DNA from: Bacillota bacterium | GTDB lineage: Bacteria; Bacillota; Clostridia; Lachnospirales; Bianqueaceae | DNA: 40,903 nt | Reading direction: 5' to 3' | NCBI GenBank assembly: GCA_017620135.1 | Contig: JAFZQZ010000005.1 | Span: 1-40,903 of the forward strand | Shown here: positions 15,923 through 24,495 of the stretch, piece by piece | Numbering within the stretch: position 1 is the stretch's first letter | Layout of the letters: every line of letters starts with the position of its first letter | Translations under genes and position numbers: made by a program | Notes under the pieces: model-generated | What the model was told of the DNA's origin: nothing | The model's input: the letters and a program-made list of their open reading frames with translations, nothing else | The model's database searches: none

Positions 15923-15996
15923 TGATTTTAGCACGGAGGGACTCGCATATCTATTTTGTAAGACCCACGCACAAATTTTTCAGGAGGTACCTCTCA

Positions 15997-16212
15997 ATGA
16001 ATCAGGGTACAGTTAAGTGGTTTAACCCGGAGAAGGGTTATGGTTTCATCGCTAACGACGAAGGTGGAGATGACGTTTTTGTGCATTTCTCCGCTATCCA
16101 GGTCGAAGGTTTCAAGACCCTGAACGAAGGCCAGAAGGTCACGTTCGATGTGGAAGATGATCCCAAGAACCCCGCCAAGAAACGTGCCGCGAACGTGGTA
16201 GTCGTTGGCTGA
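15997..16212 (+). CDS. Cold-shock protein, CspA family
   Basis: This 71-residue protein is a single cold-shock domain with both RNA-binding motifs, KGYGFI (RNP1) and VFVHFS (RNP2), and the family-typical beginning GTVKWFN. It binds single-stranded RNA or DNA and acts as an RNA chaperone in the cytoplasm. The start is ATG 15997, 9 bases after AGGAGG (15982-15987); a longer upstream frame is not protein-like. It is a monocistronic gene with its own terminator. Confidence 0.95.
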   Translation: MNQGTVKWFNPEKGYGFIANDEGGDDVFVHFSAIQVEGFKTLNEGQKVTFDVEDDPKNPAKKRAANVVVVG

Positions 16213-16290
16213 GTTTAAACCGCTTTGATTCATATAAGTTTGCCTCTTTAGTCCGTTATAGGCCGGAGATCTGAACTTAATATGAACTAC

Positions 16291-16321
16291 AAAGGATATG
16301 GTATACGCCATATCCTTTTTT
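16291..16321 (+). terminator. Terminator after the cold-shock gene
   Basis: An 11-bp perfect stem (16291-16301 with 16308-16318) has a six-base loop and ends in a run of T. About 80 bases of otherwise featureless sequence separate it from the stop codon. Confidence 0.88.
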
Positions 16322-16333
16322 AGTGAAATTTTC

Positions 16334-16362
16334 TGGACGGATCGGCATTTCCGTGGTAAAAT
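16334..16362 (+). promoter_or_regulatory. Promoter of the acidic coiled-coil gene
   Basis: TGGACG (16334-16339) is followed after 17 bp by TAAAAT (16357-16362), with TGG directly before the -10. The -35 match is moderate. Confidence 0.55.
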
Positions 16363-16420
16363 GGAATGTAACAGGAAGCAGACTTTCTGTTTGAAAAGAA
16401 TACTATTCAGGAGGTTTATC

Positions 16421-16867
16421 ATGGATTATCAGAAATATGTAGACAAGTTAGTTAAGGATGTGATGTCTTTCGCCGAGAATGTGACGGGTGCGGCTAAAGA
16501 AAAGACCGAACAGGCCAAAACCATGATCGACATCAAAAAGGCCGAGATGGAACTGGAGAAAGCGTATCGTTCTCTCGGACGTATCATGTATCAGATCGAA
16601 AAAGGTCTGCTGACCAGAGACGATCTGATCGTCGGCGCGGCAGTTCGCCAGGTCGAGTTTCAGGAGAATACCATTGCGGATCTGAAGAAAAAGCTGGAAG
16701 AAAAACCTGAGAAGAAGGAAGCACCGGTCGAGGAAGCTGTCGAAGAAGCTGTCGAAACTGTAGAAGAAGCGGCTGAAAAGGTCGAAGAAGCTGTCGAGGA
16801 AGTTATCGAAGAAGCAACGGCAGCCGAACCGGAAACAGAAGAAGAAAAAGCTGCTGATAACGAATGA
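16421..16867 (+). CDS. Unknown acidic coiled-coil protein
   Basis: This 148-residue protein has an N-terminal amphipathic helix region with Lys/Asp, a predicted coiled coil (~25-100: IDIKKAEMELEKAYRSLG), and a C-terminal tail of about 55 residues made almost only of Glu, Val, Ala and Lys in imperfect EEAVE units. There is no signal peptide and no membrane segment. AGGAGG at 16409-16414 fixes ATG 16421. I do not recognise a named family. It overlaps the next small gene by four bases, so they probably act together. Confidence 0.78.
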   Translation: MDYQKYVDKLVKDVMSFAENVTGAAKEKTEQAKTMIDIKKAEMELEKAYRSLGRIMYQIEKGLLTRDDLIVGAAVRQVEFQENTIADLKKKLEEKPEKKEAPVEEAVEEAVETVEEAAEKVEEAVEEVIEEATAAEPETEEEKAADNE

Positions 16868-17196
16868 AATTCGGTGAGGTCCTGTCGGGCCTGAAAAAGA
16901 AAAAGTCAGAGGAAGTGTATCTTTGCGTACATCCCGAACATAAATCGGTGGTAGAGATCATCGCGCAAAGTGAGCTCGAGAAGTGGGGCGAGACGGAAGG
17001 CGGCTATGAAACAGTTTATACAGCTTCTTCCCGCGCAGAAGCACTCGAGGCGGTCCAGAACGCGCTTTTGTTTGCCTATCAGAAAGACGCTTCCATGACC
17101 GAAGTCAAACAAAACATCCGGGAATTCTTTGCCAGACCGGTTGAGTCTGAAAATGAGACTGCCGAGGGCGAAGAAGGATCGGAGAAACTAGAATAG
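16864..17196 (+). CDS. Unknown small cytosolic protein
   Basis: This 110-residue protein overlaps the previous gene (ATGA). It begins with MKFGEVLSGLKKKK, has a compact central part (YLCVHPEHKSVVEIIAQ to LLFAYQKDA), and ends with an acidic tail (EGEEGSEKLE). No family is recognised. It ends in TAG just before a hairpin. Acidic ends are shared with the upstream partner. Confidence 0.72.
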   Translation: MKFGEVLSGLKKKKSEEVYLCVHPEHKSVVEIIAQSELEKWGETEGGYETVYTASSRAEALEAVQNALLFAYQKDASMTEVKQNIREFFARPVESENETAEGEEGSEKLE

Positions 17197-17202
17197 GATC
17201 AC

Positions 17203-17245
17203 GCCGGTCAAAAGATTGACTGTCTGTTTGACCGGCTGTTTCCTA
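17203..17245 (+). terminator. Terminator-like hairpin after the small-gene pair
   Basis: A perfect 10-bp stem GCCGGTCAAA/TTTGACCGGC (17203-17212 with 17227-17236) encloses 14 bases. The following TGTTTCCTATTTAT is only moderately T-rich, so it may be a weak terminator or attenuator for the DUF2953-gerW unit. Confidence 0.6.
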
Positions 17246-17258
17246 TTTATAAAAGAAG

Positions 17259-17267
17259 AAAGGAGGG
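17259..17267 (+). promoter_or_regulatory. Ribosome binding site fixing a TTG start
   Basis: AAAGGAGGG lies 5 bases before TTG 17273. No ATG or GTG is near, and hydrophobic coding sequence begins immediately. Confidence 0.75.
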
Positions 17268-17272
17268 ACATT

Positions 17273-18502
17273 TTGGCTGTATTTTTATCTGTGCTGTCCG
17301 TGATATGGCTCGTGCTGAAATGGATCCTCCTTATTTTAGCCGGGATCATCGGACTGGTACTTGTCATTATTCTGATCGTGCTGCTTATGCCGCTTTCGTA
17401 TAAGATCGAAGCAGACCGCAAGGAATACCCGGATGCCTCGGAAGAGGAAAAAGAGAAACTGATCCTTGGCGGCAGCCTGGAAGCGCATGTGAGAGTCTAT
17501 TGGTTCCTGCGGCTGATCCGGGTCAAACTGGATTTCGCGGAAAAGAAGCTTTCCTGGTCCGCGAAGGTCGCTTGGAAGAAACTGGCGGGATCGGAAGAAG
17601 AGATCCCGGAGGAAAAAGAAGAACTGACAGAACCGGAACCGACACCGGAAGAGCCGGAAGCCATAACGGCGGAAAATCCGGAGGAGAAAAAGCCGGAGAA
17701 AAAACCGGAAGAGAAAACCGAGCCGGTAGCAGAGGAGAAACCGAAGGAGCCTGAGGAACCCGGGGCCTCACAGGAAGAAAAGCCTGCCGAAGCGGGGCCA
17801 CAGGAAGAAAAGTTCACTGAAGCCAAGCCGAAGGAAGAAGGACCTGTCGAGGTCAAACCGCAGGAAGAACCGGTCAAACCGGCCGAACCCGAATCCGCGG
17901 AAGCAAAGGCGGAGACCGCGCAGGAGCAGCCGGAAGCGGAAACGGCAGAAGAAGAGCCGGCGGTAGAAGAGGAACCATTGGAAGAAGGTCCGTCGAAACT
18001 TGATCAGATCCTTGATAAGACAGACTGGGTCATCGATAAACTCTGCGACTTGCCGGACAAGGTGGATGAATCGTTCGAGAAGAAGCTGGAGCCGGTGATC
18101 CTTTTCTGGAACAAACTGGACAACTTCAAAGACAAAGACAAGGCTTTGAAGGCAGTCCTGAAACTGGTGAAAAGGGAGATCAGACCGCTGCTGCCCAAAC
18201 GCGTGAAGGCGGATATCGACTGGGGCACCGGCGATCCGTACCTGACATCAAAGATCGACGGATACCGGATCATGCTGGCGGATTTTCTCTTTCCGAAGAA
18301 AAACCGTAAACGCAGTCTGAATTCCTATCCGGATCATATGAACAGGCGCATAGAGTTTTCGATATCGATGAGTGACTGGTTTATGCTGGGAAGCTTTATT
18401 CCTCCGATCATAGCCGCACTCTTGAATATACATATCTGGCACTTAATCAAATTTGTTAAGAATCTCAAATCACAGGAGAAAGATCATGGCAAACAGAAAT
18501 GA
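17273..18502 (+). CDS. DUF2953-type membrane protein with a long acidic Pro/Glu insert
   Basis: This 409-residue protein starts at TTG 17273. It has two adjacent N-terminal hydrophobic segments (~1-42), then a short domain (LEAHVRVYWFLRLIRVKLDF), a very acidic low-complexity insert (~106-242, rich in PEEKPE-like units), and a C-terminal part with ADIDWGTGDPYLTSKIDGY, typical of the DUF2953 family (Bacillus YtfI), ending in a hydrophobic stretch. YtfI is normally next to GerW (YtfJ), and the same order holds here, with a 17-base overlap. The molecular role is unknown. The long Pro/Glu insert seems unusual for the family. Confidence 0.78.
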   Translation: MAVFLSVLSVIWLVLKWILLILAGIIGLVLVIILIVLLMPLSYKIEADRKEYPDASEEEKEKLILGGSLEAHVRVYWFLRLIRVKLDFAEKKLSWSAKVAWKKLAGSEEEIPEEKEELTEPEPTPEEPEAITAENPEEKKPEKKPEEKTEPVAEEKPKEPEEPGASQEEKPAEAGPQEEKFTEAKPKEEGPVEVKPQEEPVKPAEPESAEAKAETAQEQPEAETAEEEPAVEEEPLEEGPSKLDQILDKTDWVIDKLCDLPDKVDESFEKKLEPVILFWNKLDNFKDKDKALKAVLKLVKREIRPLLPKRVKADIDWGTGDPYLTSKIDGYRIMLADFLFPKKNRKRSLNSYPDHMNRRIEFSISMSDWFMLGSFIPPIIAALLNIHIWHLIKFVKNLKSQEKDHGKQK

Positions 18503-18881
18503 ATCCCTGAAAGACCTTCTGAATCATATGGAAGGTTTCGTATCTACGAAAAGCGTCATCGGCGAACCGATGGATCTGAACGGTATGGTGATCCTGCCAC
18601 TGGTAGATGTGTCTTTAGGCGCGGGTGCGGGAACGAGAGATCGTGAAAGAGCCGGCGCTGTAGCCGGCGGAGTTTCCGCAAAGATGTCGCCCAGCGCGGT
18701 GCTGGTCATTAAAGACGGACAGATCCGTATCGTGAACATCAAGAATCAGGATACCGTGACAAAGGCGCTGGATATGGTCCCCGATATTCTGGATCGTTTC
18801 AAACCCGCCCGCCGCGAGGAAGATGCCGTGATCATTGAAACTGTTAAATCGGCCGATTCCGAAGAGAAGAAAGACGAATGA
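18486..18881 (+). CDS. gerW: GerW-family sporulation protein (YtfJ)
   Basis: This 131-residue protein matches the GerW/YtfJ family: an N-terminal MEGFVSTKSVIGEP, a Gly/Ala-rich loop GAGAGTRDRERA, then GGVSAKMSPSAVLVIKDG. GerW is required for normal germination in Bacillus spores; homologues occur across spore-forming Firmicutes and some that no longer sporulate. Start ATG 18486 follows AGGAGA and overlaps the upstream gene. It overlaps the amidohydrolase gene by four bases. It points to an endospore-forming ancestry. Confidence 0.88.
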   Translation: MANRNESLKDLLNHMEGFVSTKSVIGEPMDLNGMVILPLVDVSLGAGAGTRDRERAGAVAGGVSAKMSPSAVLVIKDGQIRIVNIKNQDTVTKALDMVPDILDRFKPARREEDAVIIETVKSADSEEKKDE

Positions 18882-20473
18882 TCCGCAAAATCATCAACGC
18901 AATGATCGTGGACGGGACCGGAAGTGAACCTTTTCTCGGCGGGCTGGAGATCAAAGAAGGTGTGATCAGCCGAGTCTTCCGGGGCCCGTCCCGTGATATC
19001 GGACCGGATGTCATAGATGCCGGCGGCAAGGTTGTTTGTCCGGGTTTTATCGATATTCATCGTCATCATGATCTGGCCGCCTATTATGATCCTTCGTTTG
19101 GACAGATCGAGATCGCGCAGGGGATCACGACAGCTGTCGCGGGCAACTGCGGCCTGGCGCCGTTTCCGAACAGTGACCGGACGAGAAAGGCACAGTTCGA
19201 TTATATCGAACCATGTTTAGGTCGTGTTCCGGACCCGAGTCCTGTGCATCTTCTTTCCGAATACATGGATCTGATCGACCAAAAACCAATGCCGATCAAC
19301 CTGGCCTTTCTGGTAGGCGCAGGCGCCTGCGCGACGGCCGCGATGGGATATGAGCCGAGACCTTTCACCAAAGAGGAAAGAGAAGAGGCGGTCTCCTATG
19401 TGCGTGACGCGATGGAGCACGGGGCACTTGGCATGTCTTTCGGGATCATGTATCTGCCGGAATGCTACCTGGCACACGAGGACCTGGTCGCTCTGGCATC
19501 CGCCTGTGCTGAGTACGGCGGTGTGATCACCTGCCATGTCCGCGGAGAAGGGGATATGGTCGTGGATTCCGTAAAGGAGATCATCGGGATCTGCAAAGAA
19601 GCCGGCGCCGCGCTGAATATCAGTCATTTCAAGGCGACCGGACTGCGCAACTGGGGAATCCTGATCGAGCAGGCCATCGATCAGATCGATCAGGCGAGAG
19701 CGGAAGGGCAGACCGTCACCTGTGATGTGTATCCTTACGCTGGCGGCGCCACCACCGCGATGACCATCGTTCCGCCTTCGGTGATCGAAGGAAAGCCGGT
19801 CAGCTTTCTGGGAACACCGGAAGGGATCCGGAAGCTGAAAGAAGAGATCTATCTTCCTCAGCCCGGCTGGGATAACATGGTGGAAAGCATCGGCTGGGAA
19901 CGGATCATGATCGGCAGTGTCACGAAAGAGAAAAACCGGAAATACGCCGGGAAGAATATAGCCGAGTGTGCCGCGATGGAACAGATGGATCCGTGCGAAT
20001 GGTTTGGCAAACTGGCGGCGGAAGAAGAAGGAAAAGTCGGGATCATTCTTTTCAGTGTCAGTGAGAAGGATGTGGAACGGATCCTGAAGCTTCCCTACAC
20101 GGCAGTGATCTCAGACAGCCTGTACGGAGGAGGAGACAACCCGCATCCGAGACTGTACGGATCATTTCCGAAAGTGATCCGGGAATTCGTCCGGGAAAAG
20201 GGACTGCTTAGCCTGGAAGAAGCTGTCTGTAAGATGACTTCCATGCCGGCGGAGCGGATCGGCCTTACAGATCGGGGCATTATCGATGTCGGCTATGTCG
20301 CGGACCTGAATATCTTTGATCCCGAGCAGATCAGAGATAAGGCGACATTTACGGATTCCAGACAGCTCTCGGAAGGGATCGCCTATACATTGATCCGCGG
20401 AGAAATCGCGGCAAAGGACAGCCGCCTTATTTTGTCAGACCGTTTTGGAAAACTGCTGCGAAAAACCAAATAA
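18878..20473 (+). CDS. N-acyl-D-amino-acid deacylase-type amidohydrolase
   Basis: This 531-residue metal-dependent hydrolase has the amidohydrolase HxH-type site in GFIDIHRHHD (~residue 60), GNCGLAPF (~90), VITCHVRGEG (~212), ISHFKATG (~248), and a C-terminal NPHPRLYGSFP region. All are typical of D-aminoacylase and related N-acyl-D-amino-acid or D-glutamate deacylases. It hydrolyses N-acyl-D-amino acids or related amides in the cytoplasm, perhaps during cell-wall D-amino-acid turnover. It overlaps gerW by ATGA and ends the operon at a strong terminator. Exact substrate is not determined. Confidence 0.87.
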   Translation: MIRKIINAMIVDGTGSEPFLGGLEIKEGVISRVFRGPSRDIGPDVIDAGGKVVCPGFIDIHRHHDLAAYYDPSFGQIEIAQGITTAVAGNCGLAPFPNSDRTRKAQFDYIEPCLGRVPDPSPVHLLSEYMDLIDQKPMPINLAFLVGAGACATAAMGYEPRPFTKEEREEAVSYVRDAMEHGALGMSFGIMYLPECYLAHEDLVALASACAEYGGVITCHVRGEGDMVVDSVKEIIGICKEAGAALNISHFKATGLRNWGILIEQAIDQIDQARAEGQTVTCDVYPYAGGATTAMTIVPPSVIEGKPVSFLGTPEGIRKLKEEIYLPQPGWDNMVESIGWERIMIGSVTKEKNRKYAGKNIAECAAMEQMDPCEWFGKLAAEEEGKVGIILFSVSEKDVERILKLPYTAVISDSLYGGGDNPHPRLYGSFPKVIREFVREKGLLSLEEAVCKMTSMPAERIGLTDRGIIDVGYVADLNIFDPEQIRDKATFTDSRQLSEGIAYTLIRGEIAAKDSRLILSDRFGKLLRKTK

Positions 20474-20494
20474 AAGCTTCCTTTGGAAGTAAAA

Positions 20495-20527
20495 GACCAG
20501 TCTTCCTGGTGAAGGCTGGCTTTTTTT
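20495..20527 (+). terminator. Terminator before the dcw cluster
   Basis: A 9-bp stem (20497-20505 with 20511-20519, one wobble) has a CTGGT loop and is followed by seven T residues. Confidence 0.88.
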
Positions 20528-20548
20528 GTCAAAAAATGAAAAAAATGC

Positions 20549-20577
20549 TTGCGAAGGGAGAAGCTGTGTGGTAGAAT
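20549..20577 (+). promoter_or_regulatory. Promoter of the dcw cluster
   Basis: TTGCGA (20549-20554) is followed after 17 bp by TAGAAT (20572-20577), with TGG before the -10 making it extended. Confidence 0.82.
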
Positions 20578-20586
20578 GGTGTCACA

Positions 20587-20620
20587 GTGGTTCCAAGTGG
20601 AGCGTTTTGGAGGCTTAGGG
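20587..20620 (+). promoter_or_regulatory. Candidate MraZ-binding box
   Basis: Four G-rich tetramers, GTGG, GTGG, TTGG and AGGG, end at 20590, 20600, 20610 and 20620, exactly 10 bp apart. MraZ represses its own operon by binding direct repeats of TGGG/GTGG type between promoter and gene. Position and helical phasing fit; binding itself is inferred. Confidence 0.6.
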
Positions 20621-20636
20621 AAGGAGGTGACGTACA

Positions 20637-21086
20637 GTGTTCTTCGGTGAGTTTCATCACAGTTTAGATGAAAAAGGGCGAATCATTATGCCCACAAAAT
20701 ACAGAAATCAGCTGGGTGAGACGTTTTTCATCACCATCGACCTGTGGGGGCAGGAAGAGGAAAAGTGCCTGTGCGTTTATCCCGAAAAGAGTTTCCGCGA
20801 ACTGACCGGAAAGCTTCGCGCGATCGGTACCAGTGACGTGGAAAACCGTAAGCTCTACCGTAAGTTCTATTCACACGTTCAGGATACGGCAACAGATAAA
20901 CAGGGCCGTGTCATGATCGATCAGGAACTTCGGCGTCATGCCGGACTAGAAAAAGACATTGTACTGGCAGGACAGGACGACCACATAGAGATCTGGGACC
21001 GAGAAAAGTGGGAAGCCTACAATTCCGATGACGAGTTTTTCAAGTCGAGCAAGCTGGCTGAAGAGTTAAGAGCTAGTGGGATCTGA
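20637..21086 (+). CDS. mraZ: Transcriptional regulator MraZ
   Basis: This 149-residue protein consists of two AbrB-like SpoVT/MraZ half-domains: FFGEFHHSLDEKGRI at the start and DTATDKQGRVMIDQELR at ~80-97. It is a DNA-binding repressor of the division and cell-wall cluster. The start is GTG 20637, 6 bases after AAGGAGGTGA; no better ATG exists. It is first in the cluster, directly behind the phased repeats it would bind. Length is normal. Confidence 0.95.
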   Translation: MFFGEFHHSLDEKGRIIMPTKYRNQLGETFFITIDLWGQEEEKCLCVYPEKSFRELTGKLRAIGTSDVENRKLYRKFYSHVQDTATDKQGRVMIDQELRRHAGLEKDIVLAGQDDHIEIWDREKWEAYNSDDEFFKSSKLAEELRASGI

Positions 21087-21108
21087 TTAAATCGAGGGTG
21101 AGAGCGAC

Positions 21109-22077
21109 ATGCAGTTCGTACATGTGCCCGTCTTGAAAAACGAAGCGATCGAAGGGCTTCACATCATTCCGTCAGGGACCTATGTTGATGGGACCTTTGG
21201 CGGAGGAGGTCATGCGCGCGAGATCATCAGCCGATTAAACGGGGAAGGCTGCTTCGTGGGTATCGACCAGGATCAGGATGCGATCGAAAATGGCCGCACC
21301 ATGCTGAGCATGATAAAAAATACAAATTGCCAGCTGGTGCGGGATAATTTTTCGAACATCCGGACAATACTCAAAAACTTGCATATTGAATCCGTCCATG
21401 GTATACTATTGGACATTGGAGTTTCGTCCCACCAGTTGGATACCGGTGACCGCGGATTCTCGTATATGCAGGAAGCAAAACTGGATATGCGGATGGATCA
21501 GCGTATGCCGATGACCGCCGCGGATATCATAGCGACATACCCGGAAGAGGAACTTCTCCGGGTTATTCGTGATTATGGGGAAGAAAAGTGGGCGAAACGG
21601 ATCGCTCAGTTTATTGTCAGTGAGCGGAAAAAAGCACCGATCGAAACCACTTCGGATCTGGTAGAGGTGATCAAAAAAGCGATCCCTCAGGGAGCCAGAA
21701 AGGATGGGCCGCATCCAGCCAAGCGGACGTTTCAGGCGATCCGGATCGAAGTGAACGATGAACTTGGCGTGCTGAAAAAGGCTATTCGGGAAAGTGTCAG
21801 TGTTCTGAAGCCCGGCGGAAGACTTTGCATCATTACTTTTCATTCGCTGGAAGACAGGATCGTCAAGCAAGCGTTCAAGGAGCTTGAGAATCCCTGTATC
21901 TGTCCGCCTTCCGCGCCGGTCTGTGTATGTGGGAGGAAGCCGGTGATCCGGGTCGTGACCCGTAAACCGATCGTTCCTTCAGAAGAAGAACTGGAACTGA
22001 ATCCGCGTGCCAGAAGCAGCAAACTCAGAATAGCGGAAAAACTGCCCGATACCGGGTTGATCAATTACTGGAAATAA
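21109..22077 (+). CDS. rsmH: 16S rRNA (cytosine(1402)-N(4))-methyltransferase RsmH
   Basis: This 322-residue protein methylates N4 of C1402 in the 16S rRNA decoding centre. It has [10 protein letters not shown] at the N-terminus, the SAM-binding motif [11 protein letters not shown] (~25), [14 protein letters not shown] (~100), the [14 protein letters not shown] stretch (~205), and the C-terminal [10 protein letters not shown]. Length and position right after mraZ are standard. ATG 21109 follows GAGGGTGAG. Confidence 0.96.
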   Translation: MQFVHVPVLKNEAIEGLHIIPSGTYVDGTFGGGGHAREIISRLNGEGCFVGIDQDQDAIENGRTMLSMIKNTNCQLVRDNFSNIRTILKNLHIESVHGILLDIGVSSHQLDTGDRGFSYMQEAKLDMRMDQRMPMTAADIIATYPEEELLRVIRDYGEEKWAKRIAQFIVSERKKAPIETTSDLVEVIKKAIPQGARKDGPHPAKRTFQAIRIEVNDELGVLKKAIRESVSVLKPGGRLCIITFHSLEDRIVKQAFKELENPCICPPSAPVCVCGRKPVIRVVTRKPIVPSEEELELNPRARSSKLRIAEKLPDTGLINYWK

Positions 22078-22091
22078 TCAGGAGGTCAGTG

Positions 22092-22439
22092 ATGAGAAGC
22101 GGAAAGATCGGCTTCCTTTTATGTGCCGGTTTAGTCCTGGCCGGCGGACTGATGGTCGTCATGATGTTTATCCAGGTCTATACCAAGAATAACGAGATCA
22201 ATGAGCTCAGAAGTCAGGTGACAGCGGCCAGGGAAGCCAATCAGCTGGCACAGCAGATCTCTTCTGACTCCATGAATATGAACGAGCTGTATGTTTTCGC
22301 GACTACCACACTCGGAATGCAGGAAGCGACAGCCGCTACGACGATCAAGATCCGGATCAATTCCCAAAGCTATACCACCAGCAATCTGCCGGTGGCGGAA
22401 GTGACCGGAACAAAAGTTACGTTTCATTGGTTTGATTAA
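22092..22439 (+). CDS. ftsL: FtsL-like division protein
   Basis: This 115-residue protein has a short cytoplasmic start, one membrane helix (~7-30), a coiled-coil stretch (NEINELRSQVTAAREANQLA) and a conserved-type ELYVFATTTLGM segment. Such small bitopic proteins bridge FtsQ (DivIB) and the FtsI/FtsW pair at the septum. AGGAGG at 22080-22085 is well spaced for ATG 22092; GTG 22089 is too close. Identification rests on topology and on position between rsmH and ftsI, because sequence is poorly conserved in this family. Confidence 0.82.
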   Translation: MRSGKIGFLLCAGLVLAGGLMVVMMFIQVYTKNNEINELRSQVTAAREANQLAQQISSDSMNMNELYVFATTTLGMQEATAATTIKIRINSQSYTTSNLPVAEVTGTKVTFHWFD

Positions 22440-22443
22440 AACA

Positions 22444-22488
22444 GGCTGGCTGGGCTTTTGTCACGCCAGCCGACTCTTTATATAAGAG
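22444..22488 (+). other. Two small hairpins between ftsL and ftsI
   Basis: GGCTGGC/GCCAGCC (22444-22450 with 22465-22471) and CTCTT/AAGAG around 22474-22488 could form RNA stems just before the ftsI ribosome binding site. No T tract follows, so an attenuating or processing role is only possible. Confidence 0.35.
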
Positions 22489-22501
22489 TATAGGAGGAAG
22501 T

Positions 22502-24493
22502 ATGAGTTATCGTTCGAGAAGCGGAAATCTTCGGACGCAAAAGAAGAAATCGTTCTGGAACGCGGATAATGCTCCGTTTCCGACAGAACGACAGAGGATG
22601 TCCCGTTCTATGGGGCTTTTGGTCGTTGCCCTTGTTTTGCTTGTTCTTGTTTTTGTCCGGGTCATTTATATCAAGGCTGTACATGGTGAGGAATATCAGT
22701 ACCGGGCGGAGCAGCAGCAGCTTAGTTCCACCGATGTCGTGATCCCTTCACTGAGAGGGGCTATCTATGATCGTGACGGCAACGTACTCGCGGAGAGCGT
22801 TCGTGTGTACAACGTGATCCTGGATCCGCAGGCACTGATCGACGCCGGCGAATCCAAGCAGATCAATACCGTTGAAACATTGATGGCTGTCCTAAAGCTG
22901 AATGATGAAAGCGTCATCAGAAAATATATCTCCAAGGAGTATTATGAATACCGGTATCTGAAGCTGGAACAGGGTATCGGTATTTCCGCTGCCCAGATGG
23001 AATCCATTCAGACAGAGATCGATGCCGGCCGTGTAGTAGGCGTCTGGTTTGAGGAAGATGAGCACCGGACATACCTGAATAATTATCAGGCGGCCCACAT
23101 TCTCGGATTCAACGGTGTTTACGGTGTTGAACAATATTATGATGAATATCTGCAGGGCATGAACGGCCGCAAGATGGTCATTGCCGGCGCCGGAAACAGC
23201 TTTATCGATGAGTATGTGGCAGCCAGAGACGGATACAACCTGACTTTGACCATCAACTCCAAAGTGCAGTATGAGATGGAACAGACACTGGAATACGCTG
23301 TCGGAAGACTGAACGCCGAACGTGGTCTTGCCATCTGCATGAACTGTAAGACAGGAGAGATCTTAGGCTACGCGATCTGCCCGACTTTCAACTGCAACAA
23401 TGTAAACGATATCAGAGGATTATCCGAAAAGTATATCAAGAATCATCCTGATACCACAGATCCTGAATACTATGCCAATATCTGGAACAACTGGGGCATC
23501 AGTCTGACGTATGAACCCGGTTCCACGTTCAAGCCGATCTTTGCTTCCGCGGCCATGAACGAAGATGTATATGATGAAGGAACCGTTTTTGTCTGCACAG
23601 GAAGCATCAAGATCTATGACGCGGAAGTCGGTGAGGACAGCGGCCATGTGCACGGTACGCAGACGATTCGTCAGGTACTGGCGAATTCCTGCAACGTTGC
23701 CATGTCCACGATCAGCCTGAGTATGAAAACGAACAAATGGCTCCAGTATCAGGATGCCTTTGGGCTTGGTCAGCTGACCGGTATCGATCTTGCCGGAGAA
23801 TCCGGTGACTCCAGAGACCTGATCTACATCAGTGCGGAAGAAGCGGAAAAGCTTGGGACCGACAATGAGATGGGACCCTTTGAAAAAGCCACTACTTCCT
23901 TCGGTCAGGGCTTTAAGCTGACGCCCATTCAGATGATCTGTGCGTTTGCGTCTGTCATCAACGGAGGCGAATACGTGAAACCGTATGTGGTTTCGCAGAT
24001 CACCGACAGCAACGGAAACATTGTGGAGACCCACGGTAAGGAATCTCTGCGGTTTACGATCTCTGAAGAAGTTTCCCGTAAGATGGCTTCTTATCTGCAG
24101 GAAGTTGTTCTCGGCGGTACCGGTATCAACGCGCAGGTGCCCGGTTATTCCATCGGCGGAAAGACCGGTACGGCTGAGCAGGTCGGCGCCAGCGGTACCT
24201 ATGAAGACGCGACCTATATCGTTTCCTTTATGTCCTATACACCGGTAGAGGATCCGGAGATCATCCTTCTGGTCGTGCTGGATCAGACGGATATGGATGT
24301 TTCTTCACAGGCAGCCCGACTGAATGGTCAGATCCTGGAGAAGATCCTCCCTGCCATGGGTATGTACCCGGATCCTTCACTTTTCCAGGAATCGATTTCT
24401 CCCAACTCGGTGGATGTCGCTTCAAGCGTGGAAGGTTACGATTATACGCAGGCAGCTAAGGATAAGGAAAAAGAAGAAGAAGGCGGAGATTGA
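22502..24493 (+). CDS. ftsI: Class B penicillin-binding protein (FtsI/SpoVD-like transpeptidase)
   Basis: This 663-residue protein has a basic cytoplasmic tail (~1-37), one membrane helix (~38-58), a PBP dimerisation domain starting at RGAIYDRDGNVLAE (~79), and a transpeptidase domain with catalytic S341-x2-K344 (PGSTFKP), S396-C-N and K554-T-G-T. It cross-links septal peptidoglycan outside the membrane together with FtsW. No PASTA domain follows; the tail is Lys/Glu-rich. The tail contains SYRSRS, which recurs in FtsW. The RBS is AGGAGG. FtsI versus SpoVD cannot be separated by sequence alone; being the only class B PBP in the cluster suggests division. Confidence 0.92.
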   Translation: MSYRSRSGNLRTQKKKSFWNADNAPFPTERQRMSRSMGLLVVALVLLVLVFVRVIYIKAVHGEEYQYRAEQQQLSSTDVVIPSLRGAIYDRDGNVLAESVRVYNVILDPQALIDAGESKQINTVETLMAVLKLNDESVIRKYISKEYYEYRYLKLEQGIGISAAQMESIQTEIDAGRVVGVWFEEDEHRTYLNNYQAAHILGFNGVYGVEQYYDEYLQGMNGRKMVIAGAGNSFIDEYVAARDGYNLTLTINSKVQYEMEQTLEYAVGRLNAERGLAICMNCKTGEILGYAICPTFNCNNVNDIRGLSEKYIKNHPDTTDPEYYANIWNNWGISLTYEPGSTFKPIFASAAMNEDVYDEGTVFVCTGSIKIYDAEVGEDSGHVHGTQTIRQVLANSCNVAMSTISLSMKTNKWLQYQDAFGLGQLTGIDLAGESGDSRDLIYISAEEAEKLGTDNEMGPFEKATTSFGQGFKLTPIQMICAFASVINGGEYVKPYVVSQITDSNGNIVETHGKESLRFTISEEVSRKMASYLQEVVLGGTGINAQVPGYSIGGKTGTAEQVGASGTYEDATYIVSFMSYTPVEDPEIILLVVLDQTDMDVSSQAARLNGQILEKILPAMGMYPDPSLFQESISPNSVDVASSVEGYDYTQAAKDKEKEEEGGD

Positions 24494-24495
24494 TC

